A stretch of 64,000 nucleotides of DNA, from contig JASLGM010000022.1 of assembly GCA_030150045.1 (NCBI GenBank), positions 1 through 64,000 on the forward strand, given 5' to 3'. A program made the translations under genes and the position numbers. This stretch comes from Taishania sp. GTDB lineage: Bacteria; Bacteroidota; Bacteroidia; Flavobacteriales_D; Crocinitomicaceae. How positions within the stretch are numbered: the first letter of the stretch is position 1; each line of letters starts with the position of its first letter. The notes below the pieces were generated by a model. That model was not told where the DNA came from. It did not search any database and saw only the letters and a program-made list of their open reading frames with translations. Below, piece after piece: positions 54,624 through 64,000 of this stretch.

Positions 54624-56540
54624 CTATTTTGTTACAACTATAAAGTTTGAACGTCTGTTAATAGCGAACTCTTCTTCACTACATTTCACGCCGTTCTTAC
54701 AGTGATTTAGCGGCTTAGTTTCTCCATATCCTATCGCACTTAGAATTCTATTTGCATCAATTCCTTTTTCAATGATATAATCTCTAGTTGCCTTTGCTCT
54801 TTTGTCTGAAAGGTCAAGGTTGTAATCATCTTTCCCTCTAGAGTCAGTATGTGATTCTATTCGAATAACCATAGCGGGGAATTTTTCTAGTGCAAAGACA
54901 ATTTTGTCAAGTTCTTTTTCTGACTCTTGCGTAATTGTTGCTTTAGCATATTCGAAATAAATTGGATCTACCTTAATTTGGTCCAAACCTGCTACTTCTG
55001 ATTTTGTTGTTAAAGATTTATAACTCGTTAAATTAGCATCAAGTTTTTCAGCAGGACCGTTCTTTGGAGTCGTGATTTTAACTTTCTCCGTACTGTATTC
55101 CGGTTTGCTGAATACTACTGATAAATTGGAGGAATTAGGTAATAATAGGGTGTATTTTCCATCTTTGTCTGTAGTTGTCTCTGCTACGATTTCTTTATAT
55201 TCATTAAGGGCTACAATTTTCACGCCTTCTAACAATTCTTTTTCTGGGGATGAAGTTACAATACCATTATATTCCATCATTTGGTCTTTCAAATGAACAT
55301 GAATACTGTAGATGTCATCATCGCCTGTCCCACCTTTTCTATTAGAAGATAGCAGTGCGTATTCTGCATTTTTTGTCCAGATAAAATGGAAATCATCCGA
55401 AACGCTGTTAAAAGGCTCGCCCATATTTCTTGGGATTGAAGGAGTTTGAATATCTGTAATCGAAGTGAAAAATAAATCTAGACCACCAAATCCGAAGTGA
55501 CCGTCAGAGGAGAAATATAACGTGTCATTTTGAACAGTTGGAAACATTTCACGACCAGCTGTGTTGATTTTAGGACCAAGATTCATCGGAGCTGAAGTAC
55601 TTCCGTCATTAAATATTTCCACATAGTATAGATCAGAACCACCGTATCCACCTGGCATGTCACTTGAGAAAATCATCGCTTTACCATTTTTAAGCATAAA
55701 TGGATGAGCGCAGTTGTAGTTTTTGCTATTGAAATCAAGAGGTTTGATGTCTGAAATTTGGTTATCTATCATTGTTCCTCTTACAATTTGTAAATTGGAT
55801 ACTTCGCCATTGGCAGCGTCTAGTTTCCCTTTTTTAGTTACAAAATTACGAGTTAAGAAAACAAAGTTTTCATTCCCAAAGACTAATGTTGCATCGTTGT
55901 ACTTACTATTGTGTGTTGTTTTTAATTCAGTAATCTGTGACAGTTCATTACTGTTTTCATTCCAAGTAGCGCTGTATAAACTCATGTATGGCTTCCCATT
56001 TCCCGGGAATTCTGCTTTTGAAGCGTCTCTATTGGATGAAAAGTAAATTAAATTCCCATTCTTTACAGGACTTATTTCGCCAGAAGAAGTGTTCATGTTA
56101 AGAGGTTTAATTTGTTCCACTTCATATATAACAGAATCCAACATTTTTTTCTGATAATGATACAGTTTAACTTTATCTGTATTAGCGCCATAATAGGTAA
56201 CGAATACTTTGTCTGCAGATTCTTGATCTCCAATTATTCGTAGACTGTTCATGTATTTTATTAGGTCTGTTTCTTTAAGAAGATTTGGATTTTTCTTATA
56301 TAGAATACTATATTGAACTCTTGCTTTAGAGTAATTTAAGGTGTTATAATAGCTATCTGCAAGCATAAGCATTACAGCTGTATTGTCATTTCCTTTTTTT
56401 CCAATGTAGTTCTCTAAATGAGTAATTGCATCAGGGTAATTTAAAAGTGAATACTCATAACTACCTTTTTGTAGGCTACCTTGCGCATTAAGCACTGATA
56501 AAGAACCTACAAAAAACAACGTAAATATTAATAATTTCAT
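54624..56540 (-). CDS. OmpA-family protein with TPR and PD40 repeats (T9SS-associated type)
   Basis: 638 residues. Signal peptide (MKLLIFTLFFVGSLSVLNAQ), then TPR-like helices (YEYSLLNYPDAITHLENYIGKKGNDNTAVMLMLADSYYNTLNYSKARVQY). PD40/WD40-like beta-propeller blades follow (IYFSSNRDASKAEF, MIFSSDMPGGYGGSDLYYVE, LYFSSDGHFGFGGLDLFFT, ALLSSNRKGGTGDDDIYSIHV), then a CarboxypepD regulatory-like domain. The C-terminal OmpA peptidoglycan-binding domain has IRIESHTDSRGKDDYNLDLSDKRAKATRDYIIEKGID. Same architecture as PorE-type proteins that link T9SS parts to the wall. Last gene of an operon with PorP/SprF and the giant adhesin (10-bp gaps), so it probably serves secretion or anchoring of that adhesin. 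Confidence 0.9.
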   Translation of the reverse strand: MKLLIFTLFFVGSLSVLNAQGSLQKGSYEYSLLNYPDAITHLENYIGKKGNDNTAVMLMLADSYYNTLNYSKARVQYSILYKKNPNLLKETDLIKYMNSLRIIGDQESADKVFVTYYGANTDKVKLYHYQKKMLDSVIYEVEQIKPLNMNTSSGEISPVKNGNLIYFSSNRDASKAEFPGNGKPYMSLYSATWNENSNELSQITELKTTHNSKYNDATLVFGNENFVFLTRNFVTKKGKLDAANGEVSNLQIVRGTMIDNQISDIKPLDFNSKNYNCAHPFMLKNGKAMIFSSDMPGGYGGSDLYYVEIFNDGSTSAPMNLGPKINTAGREMFPTVQNDTLYFSSDGHFGFGGLDLFFTSITDIQTPSIPRNMGEPFNSVSDDFHFIWTKNAEYALLSSNRKGGTGDDDIYSIHVHLKDQMMEYNGIVTSSPEKELLEGVKIVALNEYKEIVAETTTDKDGKYTLLLPNSSNLSVVFSKPEYSTEKVKITTPKNGPAEKLDANLTSYKSLTTKSEVAGLDQIKVDPIYFEYAKATITQESEKELDKIVFALEKFPAMVIRIESHTDSRGKDDYNLDLSDKRAKATRDYIIEKGIDANRILSAIGYGETKPLNHCKNGVKCSEEEFAINRRSNFIVVTK

Positions 56541-56550
56541 AAGTTCAGTT

Positions 56551-57465
56551 TTAGAAGAATCTTACAGATCGACCTGTATTTTCTTTGTTTAACAACGCAT
56601 ATTTTAAAATGATATCATGTGAGCCATGGTGATACTTTCTTAGTTTTGAAACACCAAAATCATAAGAGTATCCAATCATAAAAGATCGATTTATAGTATA
56701 TGCTACATGTGCACTTACTGCATCTTGATTTCTAAAACCTGCACCAATTGTGAATTTTTCATATAGTAAAGCATTTAATGAAATATCGAAATTTACAGGT
56801 GCTCCTGCTACCATTTTTACCATTGTAGCCGGTTTTAGTTTTACATTTTGCAATTCGAATACATAACCTGCAATAAAATTAAAATGAGCTTTCCCATTTA
56901 CTATTTGTTCTTCAACTGTAGAATAGCGATCAGTTTCAATGAAATTTGGTACAGATGCCCCAACATACCAATTATTATGATAGAGGTAAAGACCAGCTCC
57001 AACCACAGGTTTGATTCGATGATTTATATTTGTCATCATCGATTCATCGGTATAGTCTTGCATTTTTCCTTTAGCCCAATCAATCGATAGGGACTCGATA
57101 CCTGCATTTATTCCAGCAGATAATCTTATGTTTCCTCCAAGCTTAATATTTGCAGCTATTTGTGCTGTTGCTAAGATTGTTTTTGTTGGACCAATCGCAT
57201 CATTAATAATATTTATACCAGCCCCAAAGTTTTTAAATACTTTTCCTTGGACGCCAATGTTTTGGGTCATAGGTGCTCCATCTAATTTCACCCACTGTGA
57301 TCTGTGTATAACTTGAGCTTCAAGTCGATTACTGGTCCCTACGTACGCAGGGTTTACCATCATTGTATTGTACATGTATTGTGTGTAATGTACTTGTTGT
57401 TGACCAAATGAAAGAAATCCAAGAGGAACAACGAAAAGCGTGATTAGTTTTATTCTTAATTTCAT
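56551..57465 (-). CDS. PorP/SprF family outer-membrane protein
   Basis: 304 residues. Signal peptide to LSFGQ, then the family hallmark HYTQYMYNTMMVNPAYVGTSNRLEAQVIHRSQWVKLDGAPMTQNIGVQGKV. The remainder alternates beta strands (LGGNIRLSAGINAGIESLSIDW, HFNFIAGYVFELQNVKLKPATMVKM, VAYTINRSFMIGYSYDFGVSKL) and ends with the aromatic GRSVRFF. Such proteins are type B T9SS partners; SprF of Flavobacterium johnsoniae is needed to display SprB. Here it sits 10 bp after the giant type B adhesin gene, its likely client. Confidence 0.92.
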   Translation of the reverse strand: MKLRIKLITLFVVPLGFLSFGQQQVHYTQYMYNTMMVNPAYVGTSNRLEAQVIHRSQWVKLDGAPMTQNIGVQGKVFKNFGAGINIINDAIGPTKTILATAQIAANIKLGGNIRLSAGINAGIESLSIDWAKGKMQDYTDESMMTNINHRIKPVVGAGLYLYHNNWYVGASVPNFIETDRYSTVEEQIVNGKAHFNFIAGYVFELQNVKLKPATMVKMVAGAPVNFDISLNALLYEKFTIGAGFRNQDAVSAHVAYTINRSFMIGYSYDFGVSKLRKYHHGSHDIILKYALLNKENTGRSVRFF

Positions 57466-57475
57466 AACAAATAGT

Positions 57476-60400
57476 TTATCTTATTATATAAATCCAACCA
57501 GTTTTTTCTTTCTTTTCATCATTTTCAATGGAAAGTACATAGAAATATGTTCCAGCTGGTAAATCTTCTTTCGAATTATAAACAGCACCTTTATTAGCTG
57601 TTCCTGCCCAATCATTTTTGTAATTATTCACAGTGTAAACCAAAGTTCCAAATCGGTTGAATATGGTTAATGTGTTATTCGGATATTCTTGTATGCAATC
57701 GATAACTAGTACATCATTTTTACCATCTCCATTTGGACTTATTTCATTGTAAACAGTTAAGCATTCAACATCAACATAAACTGTAGCAGTATCATTGTTA
57801 GGATTGTCATCTGGAATATCTGAATGTGTAATTGAAGCAACATTTGTGTGATCACCTCCTTCTAAGACTTCTGCTGTTACAATTAGAGTTGCAGTTGAAT
57901 TTGCTGCCATGGTAGGGATAATCCATTCGCCTGAAATAGGAGAATAGGTTCCAATGCTTGATGTATGATTGATATAGTTAAAACCATTACGGATTATCTC
58001 ACTTACAATTACATTGCTTTGAATTCCAGTTCCTACGTTAGTTACTGTGATGGTGAATTCAACATGATCACCAATGAATGCAGATGTTGTATTTGCAACT
58101 TTTTTCATTTCCAAATCGGAACAATTTCCAAATTGTATTTGAATACTATTCGGTAGATGGATGATACAATTGCTCATAGTTGTATAGGATAAATCTAGAC
58201 TTGCAATTGTTGCATTCCAAACTATGAAAACTTCTGATTCATCTGGACTTGTTGCTACGACTTGACCTCCATTTACAACCCAGTTGTAGTTGGTCATTCC
58301 CGTTGGTGCTGTATATTTTATTGTATCTCCAATACAAGGAGTAGGGTTTGCAATTGTAATTTGACCATTATTTGGATTGTCAATGGTAATCGTTATTGCT
58401 AAACTTTGTGAACTGATACAATGAATACCTTGTGTAAATGCATAGTATGTTTGTCCATTTACTAAGGGCGTACTTCCAGCGAGAGGAGCTCCATTTATAT
58501 CTCTCCAAACTACATTCATTTGATCCACTGCTATTTGGTTAATAGTTGGAGGTGTAGTTGCACAAAAGTGTTGCTGTGAAGAGCTAGAAGTAGGAGCACT
58601 AAGGTTTTCCAAGATAACATAAATAGCTAATCTCGTTTGACTATCACAAGCACCTTGAGTTAATCCTGCATAATAGATTGTGTTATTTTGTAATGTAGTT
58701 GATCCTGATAGAGGTGTCGAACCAGTAGGAGTAGTGTACCATTGTACATTTGATTCATTTACTTGTAAATCGTCAATTGTACTGTTTGTTGTACTACAAA
58801 ATATTTGAACATTATTATTTGTTGTTGGTGGTTGCACTTGGTTAACAGAGACTGTTACTGCAAGGCGTGAATTACTACTACAATTTTGACTTTCTAGAGC
58901 TGCATAATAAGTCATTTGATCAGTAAGTGGCATTGTATTTACTAATGGTGTTCCACCAGTTTGTGTACTGTACCAGATTACTCCGTTTTCATTAACTTGA
59001 ATATCCGCTAGTGTGTAAACACTGTTACCGCAGAACGCTTGTTGACTTGACGTAGTTGTAGGGGGCGGGATGTTTTCAAACACAACGTGGATAGCAGCAC
59101 CATTTGGATTAACACATGTACCACTTGACGTAAACGCATAATAAGTTGTATTTCCAACAAGAGGAGTGGTTGTAGCTAATACATTCCCTTGATTAGCGTT
59201 GTCATACCAAGTAACATTTAGATTTTGTACATCTAGGTCTGCTAATGTCAATGTAGATCCTGTTGTGTTGCAAAAGAATTGTACGTTCGCAAATCCTGAC
59301 GGGGTTTGATAAATACTAAAAGTTGTTGTTACAGTTAATGGATTACTGTTAATACAGCCATTAATATCGGCTAATGTACCATAGTACATTTGTCCATTTA
59401 TTAAATTGGTTCCTGGTTGTACAACAGTGGTGTATGCTTGGTCCATATACCAAGTGACACCTGATTGATTAACTGAAATTTGATCAATTGTTGGAGTTGT
59501 TGATCCACAGAAGTGTTGGTTTGCTTGCTGTGTTGTTGGAGGAGAAGGATTTGCAATTTGTACAACAACAGGTATACGTATTGAACTGTTACATCCTATG
59601 CCTTGATTACTCGCATAATAAGTACTGCCGTTAGTTAACGCAGTAGTCGTAGGAATAATGTTGCCATTAATAGCACTGTTGTACCATACTATTGATTGAC
59701 CTTGAGTGTTTAGATCTGCAACAGTTAAGTTTTGAGAAGGTGGAACTGGAGGGCAGAATAGTTGTACCCCATTATTAAATGTGGGAGGTGAAACTATTTC
59801 TATATTTACAAGAACATCAACTCGACTTGTGCTTGCACAAGTACCATTATTAATTTCACCATAATAGTGTGTATTATTTACTAATATATCATTAGTAGAA
59901 AGTATGTTTCCATTTACGGGAGCGTCATACCAAATAATATTAGGGTTTGTTAATTGAAGATGTGAAAGAGTTGGAGCTTCTGAAGAGCAATAATTTTCAA
60001 TTAGATTCACAACTGTTGGAGCTGTAATAGATTCAACAATTACTAAAATTGGAGTTCTTGTTGTCTGTTGGCAGAATCCTTGACTTGATGCCCCGTAATA
60101 AGTTTGACCGCTAACCAATGGAGTAGTTGAACTCAATATTGTACCTCCAACTGGAGCGTCGTACCAAATTACGTTTGTTTGATTTACTGAAAGCGTATCA
60201 ATAGTTAATACAGGTTGACCTATTAATGGTTCACAGAAGTATTGAATAGATTGAGATGTTGTGACCGGTTGTACAATTTCGAAAGCAACCATAACTTGTT
60301 CTCTGTCTCCACTTTCACAATTTCCATTTGTGCCTGCGGCATAGTAAACAGAGTTTGTTACTAATGGTGTATTTAACGGTAGTGGAATACCACCCCATTG

Positions 60401-63400
60401 TGCATCATACCATATTACGTTTGAAGGAGAGATTACTATATCAGCTAAAGTTGGATGTGTTGATCCACAAAACACTTGAGCTGTATCAGTTGCAAAGGGT
60501 TCACTAACAGATTCAATGACCACATATTGAGCTGTTCTATGGTTACTTTCACAGTTTATTCCATTTTGGGAAGCATAATAAGTCTGACCATTTACAAGGG
60601 GAGTGCTTGGAGCAAGTGCAGAAGTGCTAGTAGCTGAAGTGTACCAATTGATTGATTGTCCATTTGTACTCAAATTAGCTATGGTTAGAGGACCAAAAAG
60701 TACCGTTTGAGGACAGAAAACTTGGGTGCCATTTGTGAAAGTAGGAGGAGTGATTAATTCTACTTCTACAGTTATTTCTAAAGGTATAGGGCTAATACAC
60801 CCCTGATCATGAGTAAAAGCAAAGTAACTTGTATTGTTCACTAATTGTGTAGCAGAATTTAATAAATTCCCATTTATGACTGCATCATACCAAGTAATAT
60901 TAGTATTGTTGTTAACATCAAGATCAGCAACTGTAGGTGTAACGGATGAACAGAAAGTTTGGAGTGAATTTGCTGTAGTTGGTGTTGCAGGACTATTGAT
61001 AAGTACATGAACTAAAGTACGAGCAAAACTTTCACAGTGCTGTCCTTGATTCGCAGCGTAGTATGTTGTGTTATGCTGAAGGGCAGTAGTTGATGGCAAC
61101 GCAGTGGATCCTGTCGCTTGCGTATACCAACTAACAGTAGTTGGGTTAATAGAAAGATCTGCTAATGTTGGTGCTGATTGACCTTGTCCAGGAGCACAAA
61201 ATTGCTGAAGGGCAGAAGATGTATTAGCTGGACTAACTGTTTCGATGTGAACTGTAATTGCTAAACGAACTGATGATATACAATTAGTACTTACAATTCC
61301 ACCGTAATATGTTTGACCATCAGTAAGTAATGTTCCTGCTGGTAGTGCTAAACCTCCAGTCGGGTTTTCATACCAGAAAACGTTTGAAGTTGTAACAGCA
61401 ATATCTGAAACTGTCGGATTATTTTGAGAACAGAAGTATTGAGTTGTGTTATTTGTAGTTGGTGTTGGTAGATCACTGATTGTTGTAATGATTTCAAGTT
61501 TATTTGCTGATTCACAATCATTACCTGTAGATGTTGCATAATAATGACCTTGATCAACAACAACTGTTGACGAAGGAATAGGGGCTCCAGTATTGTCGTA
61601 CCAAGTAATATTTGTACCGGTAACTTGTAAATCTGCGATAGTTGCATTGTCCGAAGAACAAAAGAACTGGTTTTGGCTTAATGTAGTTGGAATAGGTTCG
61701 TCTAAAATAGTTGGATTGATTTCCAATCGTTGGGAACTGATACAGTTTGTACCCACAGTTGCTGCAAAGTATGAATGTCCAGGTTGCATAACTGTTGAGC
61801 TAGGTAGTTCAACACTAGAATTTATAGTATCATACCATTTTACGAATGCAGGAATAACAAAAACATCTGCAAGTGTTTTTTGTTCAATTAAACAATAAGG
61901 AGGAATTGCACTACTAAGTGTTGGTGGTAGTTCGTCTTGAATATTGATAACTACTGGTAAGAGGTCACCAGGAGCACTCCAACATCCAGTATTAGAATTA
62001 TGCGTAGCTAAAAACACATAGATTTGACTGGTCGTATTAGAAGCTCCACTAATTTTCAAGTTGTTGTTTGACAGATCAATTGAATAGCTGATGCCGTTTA
62101 TAGTTGTATCCGAAGGAATAATCGATGTTAAACCGTTAGCGTAATGCCAACGTGTTTGATTTCCAACGGAAGAATGAGGAGTAAGGTTAATAGTGTCAAT
62201 CGCACAGTACAAGCTCTGTAAATTTGGAATACTCAAATCATTGTTATCAGGACCAGGGGTAACAGAAATTGGAACAGGAATTCTAATTGATTGGATAGGA
62301 CATCCTGGGTAACCGATTGCAGCAAAGATGTTTGCGGCATTTGAAAAAGGACCAATTTGAATTGGAGTTCCTGCTGGTGATGAGGCTAAAGGCGTTCCAT
62401 TTAATGGATTATCGTAATAATAAATGGATGCATTTGGCATATTCGAGGTCGCAGAAATGGTTGCCATTGTTCCTTCACATATGCTTGTAAGTGAATTGGA
62501 TAAATCAATTGATGGAGGTGAAGGGCGTTTTATAAAGTTGTAGATCTTTATTTCTTGCGCTACGTTTACTCCAAGTAAAGATGAAAATGAGAAAACGATT
62601 TTATCTACACTTGCTGTTGGAGTAAAGTAAATAGTTGTAGGTAATCCTAGATTTAATGAATCTCGGGCAGCAGGAGTGATGATACTATTTAAGGATTGAT
62701 TATATAATCTAGTTTGGCCTTTATAGGCGCTTATTGTAATGTTATTTAATACACCTATTGTTAATAGGTTTGAAGCAAGTCCAAAACGAATTCCAAATTG
62801 TTCTCCTACGATAGATGGAGATTCATAATGCGCACGTTGAGTTATGGTTGCGGCTAGACCTAACACTCCAAGGCTTAGTTTAGAATAAGTATTATTACTG
62901 TGATCGATTGCGCGATTTATATTTTCAGTAACAGAACTTAGACCGAGTAAATCTAAATTTACTCCAGAATAATCATAAGAAGTATATTTAGCTTGATTAC
63001 AAAGAGAAGGTTGGCTTACATAAAATACATCCCACACTTGTAATGTCTTTTTATTACCTAAACCTAATAGTGAGTGAAGGTTGTTTGTGATTCTAACTCT
63101 GTTATATGGTGACGTAGGAGTGATTGCTAAATATTTATTGTTCATAGAATCTACTACAATCTTTGCTCCTTCCCCTGAGAAGTTACTACCAACCCCTGAA
63201 AATAAGTTCATTACAGAGTTGTTGTTGTTTTTTACATTAACTGTGAAATTTTGATTTCCAGCTGCAATACCTCCAACAAGACCAGAAAGTACATCTGCTA
63301 AAGTTCCACCTAATAAAGCATCAAGGATGTTTTCTTCAGTCTCTATACGGACAAAAAAAGTTTGATTTGCAGGAACCATTGTGGGGAATTCAACTTCTAT

Positions 63401-63604
63401 ATGACCATCATAAGAACCTATCCAAAGCAAAGCTCCGGAGCTAGAAGTTGTAATTGATCTTGTGGATTCATTTTGATCGACACTTTTCAGGGCATCTGTT
63501 ACGTGACTTTGTGATGTTAATTGATTTGCATAAACTTTTGTTTGTGCAACGAGTTCCGTTCCTAGCATTGCGCATAGAAACAGAAGGAATAGTAGAGCCT
63601 TCAT
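57476..63604 (-). CDS. Giant T9SS type B repeat adhesin (2042 residues)
   Basis: Signal peptide MKALLFLLFLCAMLGTELVAQ. The N-terminal ~430 residues form a unique domain (DGHIEVEFPTMVPANQTFFVRIETEENILDALLGG..). Fifteen Ig-like modules of 75-95 residues follow from residue ~560, each with the pattern FCS...PTIADLQV...NVTWYD....G..L...T.LVNGQTYYA......C.S..R. A DUF11/conserved-repeat domain comes next (DLEMKKVANTTSAFIGDHVEFTITVTNVGTG). The gliding-motility-associated C-terminal domain is last (NEISPNGDGKNDVLVIDCI, LTIFNRFGTLVYTVNNYKNDW, LPAGTYFYVLSI). Two conserved Cys per module could form disulfides. A surface-exposed adhesin comparable in layout to SprB-like proteins, first gene of the operon with PorP/SprF and OmpA. 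Confidence 0.93.
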   Translation of the reverse strand: MKALLFLLFLCAMLGTELVAQTKVYANQLTSQSHVTDALKSVDQNESTRSITTSSSGALLWIGSYDGHIEVEFPTMVPANQTFFVRIETEENILDALLGGTLADVLSGLVGGIAAGNQNFTVNVKNNNNSVMNLFSGVGSNFSGEGAKIVVDSMNNKYLAITPTSPYNRVRITNNLHSLLGLGNKKTLQVWDVFYVSQPSLCNQAKYTSYDYSGVNLDLLGLSSVTENINRAIDHSNNTYSKLSLGVLGLAATITQRAHYESPSIVGEQFGIRFGLASNLLTIGVLNNITISAYKGQTRLYNQSLNSIITPAARDSLNLGLPTTIYFTPTASVDKIVFSFSSLLGVNVAQEIKIYNFIKRPSPPSIDLSNSLTSICEGTMATISATSNMPNASIYYYDNPLNGTPLASSPAGTPIQIGPFSNAANIFAAIGYPGCPIQSIRIPVPISVTPGPDNNDLSIPNLQSLYCAIDTINLTPHSSVGNQTRWHYANGLTSIIPSDTTINGISYSIDLSNNNLKISGASNTTSQIYVFLATHNSNTGCWSAPGDLLPVVINIQDELPPTLSSAIPPYCLIEQKTLADVFVIPAFVKWYDTINSSVELPSSTVMQPGHSYFAATVGTNCISSQRLEINPTILDEPIPTTLSQNQFFCSSDNATIADLQVTGTNITWYDNTGAPIPSSTVVVDQGHYYATSTGNDCESANKLEIITTISDLPTPTTNNTTQYFCSQNNPTVSDIAVTTSNVFWYENPTGGLALPAGTLLTDGQTYYGGIVSTNCISSVRLAITVHIETVSPANTSSALQQFCAPGQGQSAPTLADLSINPTTVSWYTQATGSTALPSTTALQHNTTYYAANQGQHCESFARTLVHVLINSPATPTTANSLQTFCSSVTPTVADLDVNNNTNITWYDAVINGNLLNSATQLVNNTSYFAFTHDQGCISPIPLEITVEVELITPPTFTNGTQVFCPQTVLFGPLTIANLSTNGQSINWYTSATSTSALAPSTPLVNGQTYYASQNGINCESNHRTAQYVVIESVSEPFATDTAQVFCGSTHPTLADIVISPSNVIWYDAQWGGIPLPLNTPLVTNSVYYAAGTNGNCESGDREQVMVAFEIVQPVTTSQSIQYFCEPLIGQPVLTIDTLSVNQTNVIWYDAPVGGTILSSTTPLVSGQTYYGASSQGFCQQTTRTPILVIVESITAPTVVNLIENYCSSEAPTLSHLQLTNPNIIWYDAPVNGNILSTNDILVNNTHYYGEINNGTCASTSRVDVLVNIEIVSPPTFNNGVQLFCPPVPPSQNLTVADLNTQGQSIVWYNSAINGNIIPTTTALTNGSTYYASNQGIGCNSSIRIPVVVQIANPSPPTTQQANQHFCGSTTPTIDQISVNQSGVTWYMDQAYTTVVQPGTNLINGQMYYGTLADINGCINSNPLTVTTTFSIYQTPSGFANVQFFCNTTGSTLTLADLDVQNLNVTWYDNANQGNVLATTTPLVGNTTYYAFTSSGTCVNPNGAAIHVVFENIPPPTTTSSQQAFCGNSVYTLADIQVNENGVIWYSTQTGGTPLVNTMPLTDQMTYYAALESQNCSSNSRLAVTVSVNQVQPPTTNNNVQIFCSTTNSTIDDLQVNESNVQWYTTPTGSTPLSGSTTLQNNTIYYAGLTQGACDSQTRLAIYVILENLSAPTSSSSQQHFCATTPPTINQIAVDQMNVVWRDINGAPLAGSTPLVNGQTYYAFTQGIHCISSQSLAITITIDNPNNGQITIANPTPCIGDTIKYTAPTGMTNYNWVVNGGQVVATSPDESEVFIVWNATIASLDLSYTTMSNCIIHLPNSIQIQFGNCSDLEMKKVANTTSAFIGDHVEFTITVTNVGTGIQSNVIVSEIIRNGFNYINHTSSIGTYSPISGEWIIPTMAANSTATLIVTAEVLEGGDHTNVASITHSDIPDDNPNNDTATVYVDVECLTVYNEISPNGDGKNDVLVIDCIQEYPNNTLTIFNRFGTLVYTVNNYKNDWAGTANKGAVYNSKEDLPAGTYFYVLSIENDEKKEKTGWIYIIR
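58380..61915 (-). repeat. Region coding for about 15 Ig-like modules
   Basis: Modules recur every ~230-280 bp. Unlike the first gene of the window, the DNA copies have diverged strongly and only the WYD/NWYT, TYYA and FC positions stay fixed. Confidence 0.8.
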
Positions 63605-63622
63605 ATTTTAGTAGGGTGTTAA

Positions 63623-63645
63623 CATTTTTCCCAAAGGGAAAAATG
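63623..63645 (-). promoter_or_regulatory. 5' UTR hairpin of the giant adhesin mRNA
   Basis: Perfect 10-bp stem CATTTTTCCC / GGGAAAAATG with loop of three bases, 18 bases before the start codon. No T-run follows on the minus strand, so it is not a usual terminator. Confidence 0.5.
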
Positions 63646-63687
63646 ATTAATTAGTGTTAAATAAAAACCGTAAATTATTATCTGAAT

Positions 63688-63722
63688 CAAATGTACAATC
63701 AATTACATTGTTTGCAAAAATA
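63688..63722 (-). promoter_or_regulatory. Two -7 boxes (TACATTTG, TATTTTTG) for the adhesin operon
   Basis: TAnnTTTG matches on the minus strand at 63688-63695 and 63715-63722, between the helicase stop and the adhesin start. The nearer one predicts a ~80-nt leader. Confidence 0.5.
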
Positions 63723-63748
63723 AGATTAAGTTTAAATGTTAAAATATC

Positions 63749-64000
63749 TTAATAAATCAAACTGAATATAGAATCGTATGCATTTAATTCTTCAATTTTT
63801 TTCAGGAAAAAATGGTAGAACGGGTCTTTATCTAGCGTTGAACTATCACCAACAATGTATAAGGTTTGTTTTGAACGTGTCAAAGCTACGTTCATTCTTC
63901 GGTAATCCTTTAGAAAACCGATTTTGGCATTGGTGTTTGAGCGAACGAGGGAAACGATAACATTGTCGTATTCTTGACCTTGAATACTATCAATTGTAGT
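63749..64000 (-). CDS. UvrD/SF1-type helicase, 3' end (partial)
   Basis: The last 83 residues of a minus-strand gene whose start lies beyond the right edge. The frame reads TIDSIQGQEYDNVIVSLVRS, then IGFLKDYRRMNVALTRSKQT and LYIVGDSSTL, then a short tail ending SLIY and a stop at 63749. These are helicase motifs V and VI of the Upf1/DNA2-like superfamily 1 helicases (QGQE.D..I.S.VR; RR.NVALTR). Expected role is ATP-driven unwinding of RNA or DNA; the rest cannot be judged. Confidence 0.85.
   Translation of the reverse strand, partial: TTIDSIQGQEYDNVIVSLVRSNTNAKIGFLKDYRRMNVALTRSKQTLYIVGDSSTLDKDPFYHFFLKKIEELNAYDSIFSLIY

Noticed and set aside
1..64000. tRNA, rRNA, prophage, integrase or transposase genes
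   Set aside because: None could be recognised on either strand; no att-like tRNA end found near the CRISPR-Cas region.

Overview
The window looks like a chromosomal segment of a Bacteroidetes bacterium, probably of the Flavobacteriia (Flavobacteriales) type. Five genes end in type IX secretion (T9SS) sorting domains. PorP/SprF and OmpA-type partners of that system are present. Many genes follow the Bacteroidetes -7 promoter box TAnnTTTG, the DNA is AT-rich, and Shine-Dalgarno sequences are not evident.

Layout. 0-6.2 kb: two paralogous T9SS type B repeat proteins, the first cut by the left edge. 6.6-11.4 kb: 3-hydroxyacyl-CoA dehydrogenase, a DCC-family thiol oxidoreductase, phenylacetate-CoA ligase, lpxK and a purine nucleoside phosphorylase. 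11.6-16.7 kb: gatB, two tandem TlpA-like thioredoxins, an LpxH-like lipid A hydrolase and a J-domain/KTSC protein. 17-24.2 kb: MntR/DtxR regulator with a VanX-type dipeptidase, an aminotransferase, a glycosyltransferase, an outer-membrane protein, and an rpsP-rimM-methyltransferase run. 24.2-28.7 kb: a hybrid histidine kinase, a sigma-54 response regulator and a lipoprotein. 29-32 kb: small lipoprotein, AMP nucleosidase, dipeptidyl peptidase III. 32.4-35.1 kb: a three-gene surface-protein operon with a collagen-like protein.

35.7-45.5 kb holds a complete type II-C CRISPR-Cas locus: 48 identical 47-bp repeats plus two degenerate ones at the left end, cas2, cas1, a 1421-residue Cas9, and a tracrRNA upstream of and divergent from cas9. 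45.6-51.5 kb: glyoxalase-like and GNAT proteins, then a C45 acyltransferase, an adenylate-forming ligase and a phosphopantetheinyl transferase that resemble accessory genes of aryl-polyene/flexirubin clusters. 51.5-63.6 kb: a T9SS type A serine protease, SlyD, and an operon of a 2042-residue repeat adhesin, PorP/SprF and an OmpA/PD40 protein. The right edge cuts a helicase gene whose 3' end lies on the minus strand.

The least expected feature is a family of interspersed structured repeats. Element A (7 copies, about 105-125 nt) has a constant frame holding two hairpins whose sequences change completely while pairing is kept. Element B (4 copies, about 146 nt) is conserved in sequence and keeps a 39-codon open frame. 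Near-identical direct copies bracket the CRISPR-Cas locus, which suggests it arrived or can leave as a unit. No rRNA, tRNA, transposase or integrase gene was seen. All assignments are from reading the sequence; no database search was done.
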